Positions 1 through 8,858 of a stretch of 64,000 nt of DNA are shown here, one piece after another. Made by a program: the position numbers and the translations under genes. The stretch covers positions 53,915-117,914 of the forward strand of contig NZ_JAXMOH010000012.1 of the NCBI RefSeq assembly GCF_034670005.1. The letters run 5' to 3'. The DNA is from Thalassobius sp034670005 (GTDB lineage: Bacteria > Pseudomonadota > Alphaproteobacteria > Rhodobacterales > Rhodobacteraceae). Under the pieces are notes generated by a model that ran no database searches, was not told the origin of the DNA, and was given only the letters and a program-made list of their open reading frames with translations. Positions within the stretch are counted from its first letter, which is position 1. Each line of letters opens with the position of its first letter.

Positions 1-1050
1 ATTCTGATTGCGACGATGCACCGCCAGTGGGTAAACGCCGTAACGGCGGCGCAACCGCATCGCCCCCATAGACCGCCCGACCATTTTACACCCCGGCGTG
101 ATCAGGACTTCAACGGTCGAGGTTTCCACCGCACCGACCTGATCGAGCCGTTTCAGGCTTTTGTCACGCTGCAGACTAAGCAGTTCGGTGATTTGGGTGC
201 GCAGGACGACCCGGTCGCCCACTTGCAACGTGACGTCCTGCAAATTACGCCGCAGCGATTGATCGCCGCGGATCACGTCGATCAGCCGCACGCCTTCGCG
301 CTTGAACAACTGAACGCCCAACACTTCGCGACCGATCAGGTTGGATTCGGGCGGAATCACCGCTTCGGTGAAAAACTTCATTTTCGACCGGTCCGACAAC
401 ATCGATGCCATAGATGTCCGGTCGGGCAGTAATTTGCGCCCGAACAGCAGCAGGTAAATCATGCCCCATGCGACCAGGACCAGAGCCAGTGGCGTCACTT
501 CGAAAATACTGAACCCCTGCAATCCCTGCGCCCGCGCAACACCATCGACAAGCAGGTTGGTCGAGGTGCCTATCAAAGTCAAAGTGCCGCCGATGATTGC
601 GGCATAACTTAATGGGATCAATAGCTTGGATGAAGACACCCCCATTGTACGGGCCAATTGCACAAAGACCGGGATCATCACCACCACGACGGGCGTATTG
701 TTCATGATGGCCGATCCGAACACAGCCACCGCCAACAGCATCGCCAGCGCCAGCTTGGGATTTTTCTGTGCCTGCCGGTCGGCTGCGGCCGTGATCGCAT
801 CCAGCGCCCCGGTCCGCACCAAAGCCCCCATCACGATAAACATCGCCGCAATGGTCCAGGGCGCCGGGTTCGACAGCACCTGAAGCGCGGCTTCATAGGG
901 CAACAGCCCCAGCGCCAGCAACACCGCCACCCCGGCAATCGCCACCACTTCGGTCGGCAGAACCTCTTTGGTGAACAGCACGAACATTCCCAGCACTACA
1001 CACAGCGCAACAATGGCCTGGCCGGTCTGGGACATTTCAATCAGCAGCAT
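1..1050 (-). CDS. SLC13-family permease with RCK_C domains (3' end cut by window edge)
   Basis: Integral membrane transporter, probably for a divalent anion or dicarboxylate coupled to an ion. 350 codons are present, and the frame runs off the left edge without a stop. Successive hydrophobic segments fill residues 10-200. The family signatures are the NNTP turn near residue 117 and GGTLTLIGTSTN near 154-165, which in SLC13/CitM relatives form the substrate and sodium hairpins. From about residue 212 a soluble TrkA-C (RCK_C) domain follows and a second one begins before the edge. Start taken at 1050; an ATG at 1035 is also possible. The substrate cannot be told from sequence. Confidence 0.85.
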   Translation of the reverse strand, partial: MLLIEMSQTGQAIVALCVVLGMFVLFTKEVLPTEVVAIAGVAVLLALGLLPYEAALQVLSNPAPWTIAAMFIVMGALVRTGALDAITAAADRQAQKNPKLALAMLLAVAVFGSAIMNNTPVVVVMIPVFVQLARTMGVSSSKLLIPLSYAAIIGGTLTLIGTSTNLLVDGVARAQGLQGFSIFEVTPLALVLVAWGMIYLLLFGRKLLPDRTSMASMLSDRSKMKFFTEAVIPPESNLIGREVLGVQLFKREGVRLIDVIRGDQSLRRNLQDVTLQVGDRVVLRTQITELLSLQRDKSLKRLDQVGAVETSTVEVLITPGCKMVGRSMGAMRLRRRYGVYPLAVHRRNQN

Positions 1051-1153
1051 TCGATCCGCTCGCTCAGGTTATAAACTGATCCAGTTTTGCCCAGCCCGGG
1101 CACCGCAACAAGAGAGATTATTACTTTGGTGCCGATCCGCGCAAATGGTCGCG

Positions 1154-1966
1154 TCAAAGCCCCGCCTGTTGCAAACGCCCACCCTGCCGGATCATCCGGA
1201 TATCGGTGGCTTTGCCGGTGCGGTCATCGGTTTCGACGAAAACACCGGACAGGGTTGCTTCGCCCAAGGCCGGGGTGAAACGCGATTTCGCCATGCCGGT
1301 GACAAAGCGGCGCATCGGTTCGGCTTTCTCCATGCCAATCACGCTATTGTAATCGCCACACATGCCGGCATCGGTCAGAAAACCGGCACCGCCGGGCAGA
1401 ATCTGCGCGTCGCCGGTGGGTACATGAGTATGAGTGCCGACGACAAGGCTGGCGCGGCCGTCACAGAAATGGCCCATGCCCATCTTTTCGCTCGTCGCTT
1501 CGCAATGGACATCGACCAGCGCGGCCTGCACCGCACCGCCCAAAACATTCTGGCGCAACACTGTATCTATGGCCGAAAAGGGATCGTCGAAGGCCCGCTT
1601 CATGAACACGTTGCCCAGAACCTGGGCCACCAGTATCTTGCGCCCGCGCCTGTCGGCGAACACCCGATGACCGCGCCCCGGCGCGCCCTTGGCAAAATTG
1701 ATCGGGCGAATGATGCGCGGTTCGCTTTCGATGAACTGCAGCATCTCTTTTTGGTCAAAAGCGTGGTCGCCCAGCGTCACACAATCTGCGCCGGCTTCCA
1801 GCAACAGCTTGGCATGCGCTGCGCTCAGCCCGGCACCGCTGCTGGCGTTTTCGCCATTAACCACGACGAAATCCAAACGCCATTCGTCGCGTAGCCGCGG
1901 CAGGGTCTCACTCACGGCGCGCCGGCCCGCGCGCCCCATCACATCGCCTAGGAATAGAATTCTCAT
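1154..1966 (-). CDS. YmdB-like metallophosphoesterase (TIGR00282 family)
   Basis: 270 aa, full length for the family, whose members hydrolyse cyclic nucleotides or other phosphodiesters at a two-metal site in the cytoplasm. Visible metal-ligand motifs are D8 in the N-terminal FLGDVMG, E39-N40 in GENASSG, GDHAFDQ near 66-72, DVHCEATSEK near 151 and GTHTHVPTGD near 176. The YmdB fold starts directly at the first strand, so MRILFLGD is the natural N-terminus. Many relatives have Asn where the GDH aspartate stands here. It lies upstream of and co-directional with the SLC13 permease, with about 100 bp between them. The cellular substrate is unknown. Confidence 0.85.
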   Translation of the reverse strand: MRILFLGDVMGRAGRRAVSETLPRLRDEWRLDFVVVNGENASSGAGLSAAHAKLLLEAGADCVTLGDHAFDQKEMLQFIESEPRIIRPINFAKGAPGRGHRVFADRRGRKILVAQVLGNVFMKRAFDDPFSAIDTVLRQNVLGGAVQAALVDVHCEATSEKMGMGHFCDGRASLVVGTHTHVPTGDAQILPGGAGFLTDAGMCGDYNSVIGMEKAEPMRRFVTGMAKSRFTPALGEATLSGVFVETDDRTGKATDIRMIRQGGRLQQAGL

Positions 1967-2033
1967 ACTGCTTGCTAGGCTGCCCGGAGCAAAGGTTCAA
2001 GAAAAAGGCTGCACCGCATCGTTTCATTGTTCC

Positions 2034-2053
2034 AAAAATACTCCCGTCGGAGG
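2034..2053. repeat. Intergenic AAAAATACTC element, copy 1
   Basis: AAAAATACTC is followed by a short CTCC-CGTC-GGAG dyad in the gap between the YmdB-like gene and the cyclo-ligase gene. The same AAAAATACTC plus GGAG core occurs at 51184-51201. From memory, similar elements recur between genes in roseobacter genomes. Function unknown. Confidence 0.4.
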
Positions 2054-2082
2054 CGGAAATCCGATGATTGGCCAAACCAAAA

Positions 2083-2640
2083 TCAGATCGGCACCACGCC
2101 CCTTTCGGTCACGATCATGTCGAGCGGCTGATCGGTCGGTTCCAATGGCAGCCTGTCAGCCTGTTGCGCGGCATAGGCAAAACCGATGGCCAGAACCGGG
2201 CCGTTTGCGCGCAGAGCTTCCAGTGTTCGGTCATAGAACCCGCCGCCGTACCCCAGACGATTGCCCTGACGGTCAAAGGCGACCAAAGGGACGATCACGA
2301 TCTCGGGCGTAAAAAAGTCGTCCACAACCGGAATTTGCGCCCCGAACGGGCCGTCTTTCAGCGCGCAACCCGGTTCCCAGCGGGAAAACTTCAGCGGCTG
2401 ACCAGCGGCCTGAATGACCGGCACCGCCACCGGACCGTATGCCGCGGCTTCGGCCATCGCGGCAAGCGGGCTGATTTCGGTTCGGATCGGCAAATAGCCC
2501 GACACAGGCACACCACGATAGCCAGCGAGAATTTCCGACAGGACGGATGAACGCGCGCCCAACCCGGCCTCATGCGCGGCTTTGCGCCGGGCGAATGCGG
2601 CCTTGCGCGCGGCCGTTTTAACCGCAGCAAGATCGGTCAT
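2083..2640 (-). CDS. 5-formyltetrahydrofolate cyclo-ligase
   Basis: 185 aa. Converts 5-formyl-THF to 5,10-methenyl-THF using ATP, recycling folate. The family signature GYGGGFYDR is present in the C-terminal third (about residues 137-145), along with the RTEISPL loop and the basic N-terminal helix (KTAARKAAFARRKAA). The ATG at 2640 overlaps the mgtE stop in an ATGA arrangement, so it is translationally coupled to mgtE. The open frame extends upstream into mgtE, but that part reads as out-of-frame mgtE sequence. It is the second gene of the mgtE transcript. Confidence 0.88.
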   Translation of the reverse strand: MTDLAAVKTAARKAAFARRKAAHEAGLGARSSVLSEILAGYRGVPVSGYLPIRTEISPLAAMAEAAAYGPVAVPVIQAAGQPLKFSRWEPGCALKDGPFGAQIPVVDDFFTPEIVIVPLVAFDRQGNRLGYGGGFYDRTLEALRANGPVLAIGFAYAAQQADRLPLEPTDQPLDMIVTERGVVPI

Positions 2641-4034
2641 ATCAACACCGAGGCGGCGAGGCCGAGAAAGGCAAAGAAACCAACGACATCGGTCACCGTG
2701 GTCACGAACGGCCCCGAGGCCAGAGCCGGGTCGATACCAGCGCGATCCAGCGCCATCGGGATTACGATGCCGCCCAATGCCGCGGCGATCTGGGTGCATA
2801 GCATCGCCAGACCGATCACCAGCGCCAGCATCGGCACCTGGAACCAAAACGCGACAACCAAAGCCATCGTGCCGCCGAATATCAGCCCGTTCAGCGCCCC
2901 AACCGAGAGTTCACGCAACACCACGCGCAACGCGTTTTGCGCTGTAAGGTCGCGGGTCGCCAACGCCCGCACCGCCACTGTCATGGTTTGGGTGCCCGCA
3001 TTGCCGCCCATAGAGGCAACAATCGGCATCAGCACGGCCAGTGCCACCATCTGATTGATGGTATCGGCAAACACGTCGATCACGAGGGACGCCAGGATCG
3101 CCGTCAACAAGTTCACGAACAGCCACAAGGCCCGGCCCTTGGCCGCCTCGAAAATGGTATCGGTCAGGCTGGCTTCGTCGCCGACGCCGGCAAGACGCAG
3201 GATGTCTTCTTCGTGTTCTTCATCCAGAACCGTCATCGCGTCATCAATGGTGATGACGCCGACCAGACGATCGTCTTCGTCGACCACGGGGGCAGAAATC
3301 AGGTGATACTGATTGAACGCATAGGCAACGTCGGCCTCATCCTGCAGCACCGGAATAACCTGAAACACATCCTCGACGATTTCCGTCAGCCGCACATTGC
3401 GGCGCGAACTCATCAGCTTGCCCAGCGTGACGTTACCCACCGGGTGCATACGAGGATCGACCAGAACGACGTGATAAAACTGTTCCGGCAGTTCTTCGGC
3501 ATTGCGCAGGAAATCAATGGCTTCGCCCACCGTCCAATGATCCGGCGCCACCACCACTTCGCGCTGCATCAGGCGTCCGGCGGACGTTTCGGGATAGGCC
3601 AGCGCCTGTTCTACCGCGACCCGGTCAGAATCTTCCAGCGCGTCGAGGATCGCTTCCTGCTGCGGTTCGTCCAGATCTTCGACCAGGTCGACCACGTCGT
3701 CCGATTCCAGCTCCCGGACCGCTTCGGCCAGAACGTCCGGGTGTAGGACGCTGATAATTTCCTCGCGCAGACCCTCTTCGAGTTCCGACAGGATTTCACC
3801 GTCGAATTCACGGCCGTAAAGCTGCACCAGCCGGCGGCGATCATAAGGATTAAGCTGTTCCAGAAAGTCGGCGATGTCGGCCGCGTGCAGCGGTTCCGTC
3901 AATTCGATCAGCTTGGCCTGATCCCCGGCGTCCACTGCATAAAGAATCGCGGCAATATCGCGGCGGCTGATGCTATAGTCGCCTTCGGTGGCGCTGTCGG
4001 GTTGCGTTTCCCTTTGGTCGAATTCTTCGCTCAT
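2637..4034 (-). CDS. mgtE: Magnesium transporter MgtE
   Basis: 465 aa, the normal MgtE size. It has an N-terminal superhelical domain (about 30-150), a CBS pair in the middle (motifs around VGNVTLGKLM and LVGVITIDDAM) and five C-terminal membrane helices with the conserved MGGNAGTQTMTVAVRALATRD segment that forms the Mg2+ pore. In characterised homologues the cytosolic domains gate the pore in response to Mg2+. The chosen ATG gives MSEEFDQ and has a purine-rich GGGGGCGGT just upstream. A longer frame from a TTG at 4271 would overlap the divergent guaD gene by more than 100 bp and is unlikely. Confidence 0.93.
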   Translation of the reverse strand: MSEEFDQRETQPDSATEGDYSISRRDIAAILYAVDAGDQAKLIELTEPLHAADIADFLEQLNPYDRRRLVQLYGREFDGEILSELEEGLREEIISVLHPDVLAEAVRELESDDVVDLVEDLDEPQQEAILDALEDSDRVAVEQALAYPETSAGRLMQREVVVAPDHWTVGEAIDFLRNAEELPEQFYHVVLVDPRMHPVGNVTLGKLMSSRRNVRLTEIVEDVFQVIPVLQDEADVAYAFNQYHLISAPVVDEDDRLVGVITIDDAMTVLDEEHEEDILRLAGVGDEASLTDTIFEAAKGRALWLFVNLLTAILASLVIDVFADTINQMVALAVLMPIVASMGGNAGTQTMTVAVRALATRDLTAQNALRVVLRELSVGALNGLIFGGTMALVVAFWFQVPMLALVIGLAMLCTQIAAALGGIVIPMALDRAGIDPALASGPFVTTVTDVVGFFAFLGLAASVLI

Positions 4035-4155
4035 ACCGCCCCCTTTCGCCTGTTTTCTCCTCATAACCGAAGCAGCTTCAAGGAAACAGGTGCAGACTGG
4101 GAATTTACCGATCTTTTCGCGCAGAATATCATGACTGAGAAAGGAAGGTGCAATC

Positions 4156-5469
4156 GTGCGGGATATTTTGCTGATCGGGCAGGTGCTGAGCTTTGACGGG
4201 ACTCCGTTCGAGACCGGTATTGATGCAGCGCGGTATGAACGGCGCGGGGGAGTGCTGATCCGGGACGGCAAAATCGCCGCGACCGGAACGGCCGAGGCTA
4301 TGCGCCGGGATCACCCAAACGCGGAAATCGTCGATCACGGCGACAAACTGATTCTCGCCGGGTTCGTCGACGCCCATGCCCATTATCCGCAGACCGGCAT
4401 CATCGCCAGCTGGGGCAAGCGGCTGATCGATTGGCTCAACAGCTATACCTTTCCCGAAGAAACCCGGTTTTTCGACCCCGCTTATGCGGCGGAAATCTCG
4501 GAGCGCTACCTCGACCTTACACTGGCGCATGGCACCACTACGGTAGTCAGCTACTGCACCATTCATCCGACCAGTGTCGAGGCGTTTTTCAACGCCGCGC
4601 AGGCGCGCGGGCAACGGGTAGTGGCAGGCAAGACCTGCATGGATCGCGACACCGCCCCCGATGGGCTGCGCGACAGCGCGCAATCGGCCTATGACGACAG
4701 CAAGGCGTTGCTGGAAAAATGGCACGGGGTGGACCGTCTGAGCTATGCGATCACGCCACGGTTTTCCCCCACCTCGACGCCAGAGCAGTTGGACGCGCTT
4801 GGCGCGCTTTGGGGGGAACATCCCGATTGCTTGATGCAGACGCATCTGTCCGAACAGGTCGATGAAATCGCGTGGGTGAAATCGCTGTATCCGCAGGCAA
4901 GGGATTATCTGGACACCTACGAAGCACACGGATTGTTACGCCCCGGAGGGCTGTACGGTCATGCGATCCATCTGGAAGATCGGGAAAAAGACCGGCTGAA
5001 GGAGGTCGACGCGGCGCTGATCCATTGCCCGACCTCGAACACCTTTATCGGCTCGGGCCTGTTCGACATGGGCGGTTTGATGGCTGCGGGACATCGCATC
5101 GGACTGGCCACGGATACCGGCGGCGGATCGAGCTTTTCCATGCTGCGCACGATGGCGGCGGCGTATGAAATCGGTCAGCTCAGGCACGCCCCTCTCCACC
5201 CGGCGCAATTGCTGTGGCTGGCCACTGCCGGGTCAGCGCGGGCTCTCCGGATGGACGACCGCATCGGCAATATTGCCCCGGGAATGGAGGCTGATCTGGT
5301 GGTTCTTGATCTGGCCTCGACCCCCGATATTGCACAGCGCGCAACCCGCGCAAACGACATCTGGGAAGCGGTTTTTCCCACTATCATGATGGGGGACGAC
5401 CGGGCGATTTCTGCGACCTATATCGCCGGTCGTCAGGTGCAAGGTCCCGCCAGCGTCAGCACCCAATAG
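4156..5469 (+). CDS. guaD: Guanine deaminase
   Basis: 437 aa amidohydrolase converting guanine to xanthine and ammonia. The zinc site is complete: HAH in VDAHAHYPQ (near 73), TH in LMQTHLSEQ (near 226), H in YGHAIHL (near 268) and D in LATDTGGG (near 318). GTG start with AAGGAAGG about 7 nt upstream. Divergent from mgtE. Its last 37 bp overlap tail-to-tail with the CAP-protein gene on the other strand. Together with the 8-oxoguanine deaminase at 5916 it indicates a purine salvage or catabolism cluster. Confidence 0.93.
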   Translation: MRDILLIGQVLSFDGTPFETGIDAARYERRGGVLIRDGKIAATGTAEAMRRDHPNAEIVDHGDKLILAGFVDAHAHYPQTGIIASWGKRLIDWLNSYTFPEETRFFDPAYAAEISERYLDLTLAHGTTTVVSYCTIHPTSVEAFFNAAQARGQRVVAGKTCMDRDTAPDGLRDSAQSAYDDSKALLEKWHGVDRLSYAITPRFSPTSTPEQLDALGALWGEHPDCLMQTHLSEQVDEIAWVKSLYPQARDYLDTYEAHGLLRPGGLYGHAIHLEDREKDRLKEVDAALIHCPTSNTFIGSGLFDMGGLMAAGHRIGLATDTGGGSSFSMLRTMAAAYEIGQLRHAPLHPAQLLWLATAGSARALRMDDRIGNIAPGMEADLVVLDLASTPDIAQRATRANDIWEAVFPTIMMGDDRAISATYIAGRQVQGPASVSTQ

Positions 5470-5903
5470 GTATTGGACTTGCCAATACCAAAACGGGAAT
5501 AGCGCCGATTCATCATGTTTTTGCGGTGTGGCGGCGAATCCATCCAGCTTGAGATCGCTTTGGCGACTGAATTTTGGCCCAGCGCAATGTTTTCGGCCAT
5601 CGCAGCGCGGCAATACCCGGCGGCCTTTATCCGGTCGGAAAACGTTCGGCCATCCTGACTTCGATGGTTGAAGTACCCCCGTTTCGCCATATCCCGGGCA
5701 TGGCCGGCCGCGGCCCTGTTCAGCGAGGCATCCGATTGCAACGGTTGCAGTCCGCGCCGGGTCCGTTCGGCATTCAGCAGGTCCGCTACCGCGGCAACGG
5801 TATCGGCCTGCGCCGGTGCGGCCCGTCCGGTCAGCAAGGCAGGCGCACCGATGGCGATAAAAGCAGCCAGCGCGACAACTGCGGTCATTTTTCTGCCAAA
5901 CAT
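5433..5903 (-). CDS. Secreted CAP (SCP/PR1) domain protein
   Basis: 156 aa. An N-terminal signal peptide (hydrophobic residues 8-30, Ala-rich exit APAQA) is followed by a CAP domain. NAERTRRGLQPLQSDASLNRAAAGHARDMA matches the family's first helices. HRSQDGRTFSDRI, AENIALGQ and WMDSPPHRKNMMNRRYSRFGIG are the other CAP signatures, with the conserved His residues present. Such bacterial proteins are exported and mostly of unknown role. Its 3' end runs into guaD on the opposite strand by 37 bp. It starts just downstream of the 8-oxoguanine deaminase gene, same direction, 12 bp apart. Confidence 0.88.
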   Translation of the reverse strand: MFGRKMTAVVALAAFIAIGAPALLTGRAAPAQADTVAAVADLLNAERTRRGLQPLQSDASLNRAAAGHARDMAKRGYFNHRSQDGRTFSDRIKAAGYCRAAMAENIALGQNSVAKAISSWMDSPPHRKNMMNRRYSRFGIGKSNTYWVLTLAGPCT

Positions 5904-5915
5904 GCGACCCTCCGG

Positions 5916-7250
5916 CTATTCCATTAATTTCGATACTAACCGTTGCTGAGTTGCAATCAACATATCCAAAGGAAGGGTCAGCAGATTGCCGTCGCGCACC
6001 ACTTGCCGTGCTTCGACGAACAGGTCGCGGACCTTCATCGGCCCGGCCAGCAACAGCGCCGCCGGGTCCCAACTGCCAGCGCTTTCGATACCGCTGATGT
6101 CCCAGATCGCGATATCGGCGCGCTTGCCAACGGCGATCTGACCGCAATCGGGCCGGTTCAGTACCTCTGCCCCGCCACGGGTGGCGATTTCCAGCGCTTC
6201 GCGGGCGCTCATCGCGGCGGCTCCTCTGGCCACACGCTGTAACAGCATCGATTGCCGGGCTTCGACGATCAGGTTGCCGCTGTCATTGCTGGCTGATCCG
6301 TCGACGCCCAGCCCGACCTTGACCCCGGCGTCGCGCATGGCGCGCACCGGCGCGATGCCCGATCCAAGCCGACAATTGGAACAGGGACAATGCGCCACCC
6401 CGGTCCGGGTGCGGGCGAAAAGGTCGATTTCAGACCCGTCCAGTTTCACGCAATGAGCATGCCAGACATCATCGCCGGTCCAACCCAGATCTTCGGCATA
6501 TTGCCCCGGACGGCAACCGAACTTTTCCAGTGAATAAGAAATGTCTTCGTCGTTTTCGGCCAGATGGGTGTGCAGCATCACGCCCTTGTCGCGCGCCAGC
6601 AGCGCGGAGTCGCGCATCAATTCGCGGCTGACCGAAAACGGTGAACAGGGGGCAACGCCAACCCGGCACATCGATCCCTCGGACGCATCGTGAAACCGGT
6701 CGATAACGCGGATGCAGTCATTGAGGATGATTTCTTCGCGTTCCACCAGGCCATCAGGCGGCAAGCCGCCTTCGCTTTCGCCGATGCTCATCGCGCCGCG
6801 GGTCGGGTGGAAGCGAAGCCCGATTTCCGCCGCCGCCTCTATCGTGTCGTCCAGCCGTGCGCCGTTGGGATAAAGGTACAGGTGATCCGAACTGAGCGTG
6901 CAACCCGACAGCGCCAGCTCTGCCAGCCCGATCTGGGCCGAAACCCGCATTTCTTCTGGTCCAAACCGGGACCAGATCGGATAAAGCGTCTGCAGCCAGC
7001 CAAACAGCAGCGCATCCTGCCCGCCCGGCACCGCACGGGTCAACGTCTGATACAAATGATGATGGGTGTTCACCAATCCCGGCGTCACCACGCAGCCCCG
7101 CGCCAGAACGATTTCGCCCCGATCCGGCAGGTTCTGCCCAATCTCGGCGATCACCCCGTTTTTCAGGTGAATATCCGCGCGCTTTAGTTCGCGCCGCCCA
7201 TCGTCCATGGTCAGAACGGTATCGGCGTTTTTAATGGTGAATTCGGTCAT
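5916..7250 (-). CDS. 8-oxoguanine deaminase (amidohydrolase)
   Basis: 444 aa. Likely converts 8-oxoguanine to urate and ammonia. The subgroup also includes hydroxydechloroatrazine ethylaminohydrolase-like enzymes. Metal motifs: HHH in VNTHHHLYQT (near 64), MLHTHLAEN (near 229), HAHCVKL (near 267) and LGVDGSASNDSG (near 315). The last is typical of 8-oxoguanine deaminases rather than guanine deaminases. ATG at 7250 chosen because GGGGACTG sits about 7 nt upstream. An in-frame GTG at 7262 lies inside that ribosome-binding sequence. Probably co-transcribed with the CAP gene downstream. Confidence 0.85.
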   Translation of the reverse strand: MTEFTIKNADTVLTMDDGRRELKRADIHLKNGVIAEIGQNLPDRGEIVLARGCVVTPGLVNTHHHLYQTLTRAVPGGQDALLFGWLQTLYPIWSRFGPEEMRVSAQIGLAELALSGCTLSSDHLYLYPNGARLDDTIEAAAEIGLRFHPTRGAMSIGESEGGLPPDGLVEREEIILNDCIRVIDRFHDASEGSMCRVGVAPCSPFSVSRELMRDSALLARDKGVMLHTHLAENDEDISYSLEKFGCRPGQYAEDLGWTGDDVWHAHCVKLDGSEIDLFARTRTGVAHCPCSNCRLGSGIAPVRAMRDAGVKVGLGVDGSASNDSGNLIVEARQSMLLQRVARGAAAMSAREALEIATRGGAEVLNRPDCGQIAVGKRADIAIWDISGIESAGSWDPAALLLAGPMKVRDLFVEARQVVRDGNLLTLPLDMLIATQQRLVSKLME

Positions 7251-7359
7251 GTCAGTCCCCACACACGTATCCGCCCCTTTCGGTTCCAGTGTGTGGAAAT
7301 GCGCGACAGAAAGGGGCGAAGGACTCGCGCAGTCGTTCTAATCTGCCAGATCGGCGGGA

Positions 7360-8166
7360 TTATTCAACCGGTACGCGCGACAGGATCGCCAGCGCCTCTT
7401 TATGCTGCTGCCGCGACGCCGCGGCGATTACCCGCCCGCCCTGATACGCCGGACCGCCCTGCCAATCGGTGACGATGCCGCCAGCGGCTTCGATCACCGC
7501 GATGGGCGCCTGAATGTCGTAATTCGACAACCCCGCTTCGATCACCAGATCGATCTGCCCGGTGGCCAGCAGCGCGTAAGCATAGCAATCCATCCCGTAG
7601 CGGGTCAGCTTGACTTGCGCCGCGACGTCCTGAAATCCCTTCATTTCATTCGGGTTTCCAACCTCAGGGAAGGTTGTGAACAGAATCGATTCGGCAAGCG
7701 ACCGGTCGGATCGGGCGACCAGATCGACGGGGCCGCGCGGCCCTGTCATGCAGGCCCGCCCCAGCCCGCCTTCGAATCTCTCACCTATATAGGGCTGATC
7801 GATCAGGCCATAAATCGGACCGGTGTCGTCAGAAACCGCGATCAACACCCCCCAGGTCGGTGTACCGCTCATGAACCCGCGGGTGCCATCGATCGGATCA
7901 AGCACCCAGGACAATCCGCTGCTGCCTGTGGTCGTGCCGAATTCTTCACCAACAACAGTATCCGCGGGTCGGCGTTCGGCCAGAACCGCGCGCATCGCTT
8001 GTTCAGCGGCGCGGTCGGCTGCGGTCACAGGGTCGAATCCCGCTGCTGCCTTGTTGTCAGCGGTCAGTCCGGGCGACCGGAAATACGGCAAAATCACCGC
8101 GCGCGCAGCATCGGCCAGCGCATGTGCGGTGTCGATCACACTTTGTACATCCGTTTGTTCAGCCAT
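7360..8166 (-). CDS. Inositol-monophosphatase family phosphatase, probably histidinol-phosphatase (HisN)
   Basis: 268 aa, a Mg2+-dependent phosphatase of the IMPase fold. Motifs in order: GEEFG near 79 (metal Glu), WVLDPIDGTRGFMSGTPTWG near 96-115 (metal Asp and substrate loop) and YDIQAPIAVIEAAGGIVTDW near 222-241. The TRGFMSG form rather than TxNF is what HisN-type members show, so histidinol-phosphatase is likelier than inositol or 3'-phosphoadenosine phosphatase. No other his genes are nearby. ATG at 8166; longer frames run into the regulator gene. It follows the XRE regulator gene on the same strand after a gap of about 50 bp. Confidence 0.8.
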   Translation of the reverse strand: MAEQTDVQSVIDTAHALADAARAVILPYFRSPGLTADNKAAAGFDPVTAADRAAEQAMRAVLAERRPADTVVGEEFGTTTGSSGLSWVLDPIDGTRGFMSGTPTWGVLIAVSDDTGPIYGLIDQPYIGERFEGGLGRACMTGPRGPVDLVARSDRSLAESILFTTFPEVGNPNEMKGFQDVAAQVKLTRYGMDCYAYALLATGQIDLVIEAGLSNYDIQAPIAVIEAAGGIVTDWQGGPAYQGGRVIAAASRQQHKEALAILSRVPVE

Positions 8167-8218
8167 AAGTCCCCCACTGCGCTGTCTGACGCATGGGTAA
8201 CTCAGGGCCCGGTCGTGC

Positions 8219-8590
8219 TCAAGCCACGTCAGACAGGCAACGCGCCAGTTCGAACAGGCGTTTGCGCTGATGTTCGGGAATCGCGTAATAACTGCGCACC
8301 AAATCCAACGCTTCTTTGTCGGCAATCAAATCGGACGGAAAGACTTGGGCAACATCCCCTTCACCCTCATCGCCTTCGAGACCGGCAAAGAAAAAGCTCA
8401 CCGCGACGTCCAATGCTTCGGCAATATCCCAAAGACGCGATGCGCTGACCCGGTTAGTGCCTGTTTCGTATTTTTGGATTTGTTGAAATTTGATTCCGAC
8501 CTGCTCGGCCAATTGCTGTTGCGTCATTCCCACCAACCAACGGCGGTGTCGAATACGTTTGCCAACATGCACATCCACAGGGTGTGCCAT
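8219..8590 (-). CDS. XRE-family transcriptional regulator
   Basis: 123 aa. Residues 9-63 form a classic lambda-repressor-like helix-turn-helix (GKRIRHRRWLVGMTQQQLA, then VGIKFQQIQKYETGTNRVSASRL). An acidic linker (LEGDEGEGD) and a short C-terminal helix (EHQRKRLFELARCLSD) follow. Small XRE proteins of this type are widespread in Rhodobacteraceae and their targets are mostly unknown. It is divergent from the quinone oxidoreductase gene across a 268-bp AT-rich gap and upstream of the hisN-like gene, so it may control either. No ligand domain. Confidence 0.85.
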   Translation of the reverse strand: MAHPVDVHVGKRIRHRRWLVGMTQQQLAEQVGIKFQQIQKYETGTNRVSASRLWDIAEALDVAVSFFFAGLEGDEGEGDVAQVFPSDLIADKEALDLVRSYYAIPEHQRKRLFELARCLSDVA

Positions 8591-8858
8591 CGAGCGACTC
8601 CTTCATACCATTCCTAGGCACCAGACTCACCCCCACACCGGTTCAATACAGCGTTTCCCCAAGGGTTGTATGGCTCGTTACATATTCAAATTGTACTGGC
8701 TTTCATATCTCAATCAAGAACAAACACATCTATTGGGTGAAGTTTTCCGTTAAAAACACAATCTTAGGGCCTTACTTTGCAACTTGATCAAAATCGGCCA
8801 ATGCCCTTATTTGACTTAGCCTTTTTCGCTTCGCATAAGGCGAACAACGGAGGATATC
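8591..8858. promoter_or_regulatory. AT-rich divergent intergenic region
   Basis: 268 bp between the XRE regulator (-) and the quinone oxidoreductase (+), distinctly richer in A+T than its surroundings. It must hold both promoters. TTGACT at about 8813 with a CATAAG about 17 nt downstream is a loose promoter candidate, and CGGAGGATATC just before 8859 supplies the ribosome-binding site. No convincing ORF or RNA gene seen. Confidence 0.45.

Noticed and set aside
2637..4271. Longer MgtE from a TTG at 4271
   Set aside because: It would overlap the divergent guaD gene by more than 100 bp and adds residues unlike MgtE. The ATG at 4034 has a purine-rich site upstream.
5233..6147. A 304-codon minus-strand frame across guaD, the CAP gene and the 8-oxoguanine deaminase
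   Set aside because: It overlaps three supported genes out of phase and has no family features.
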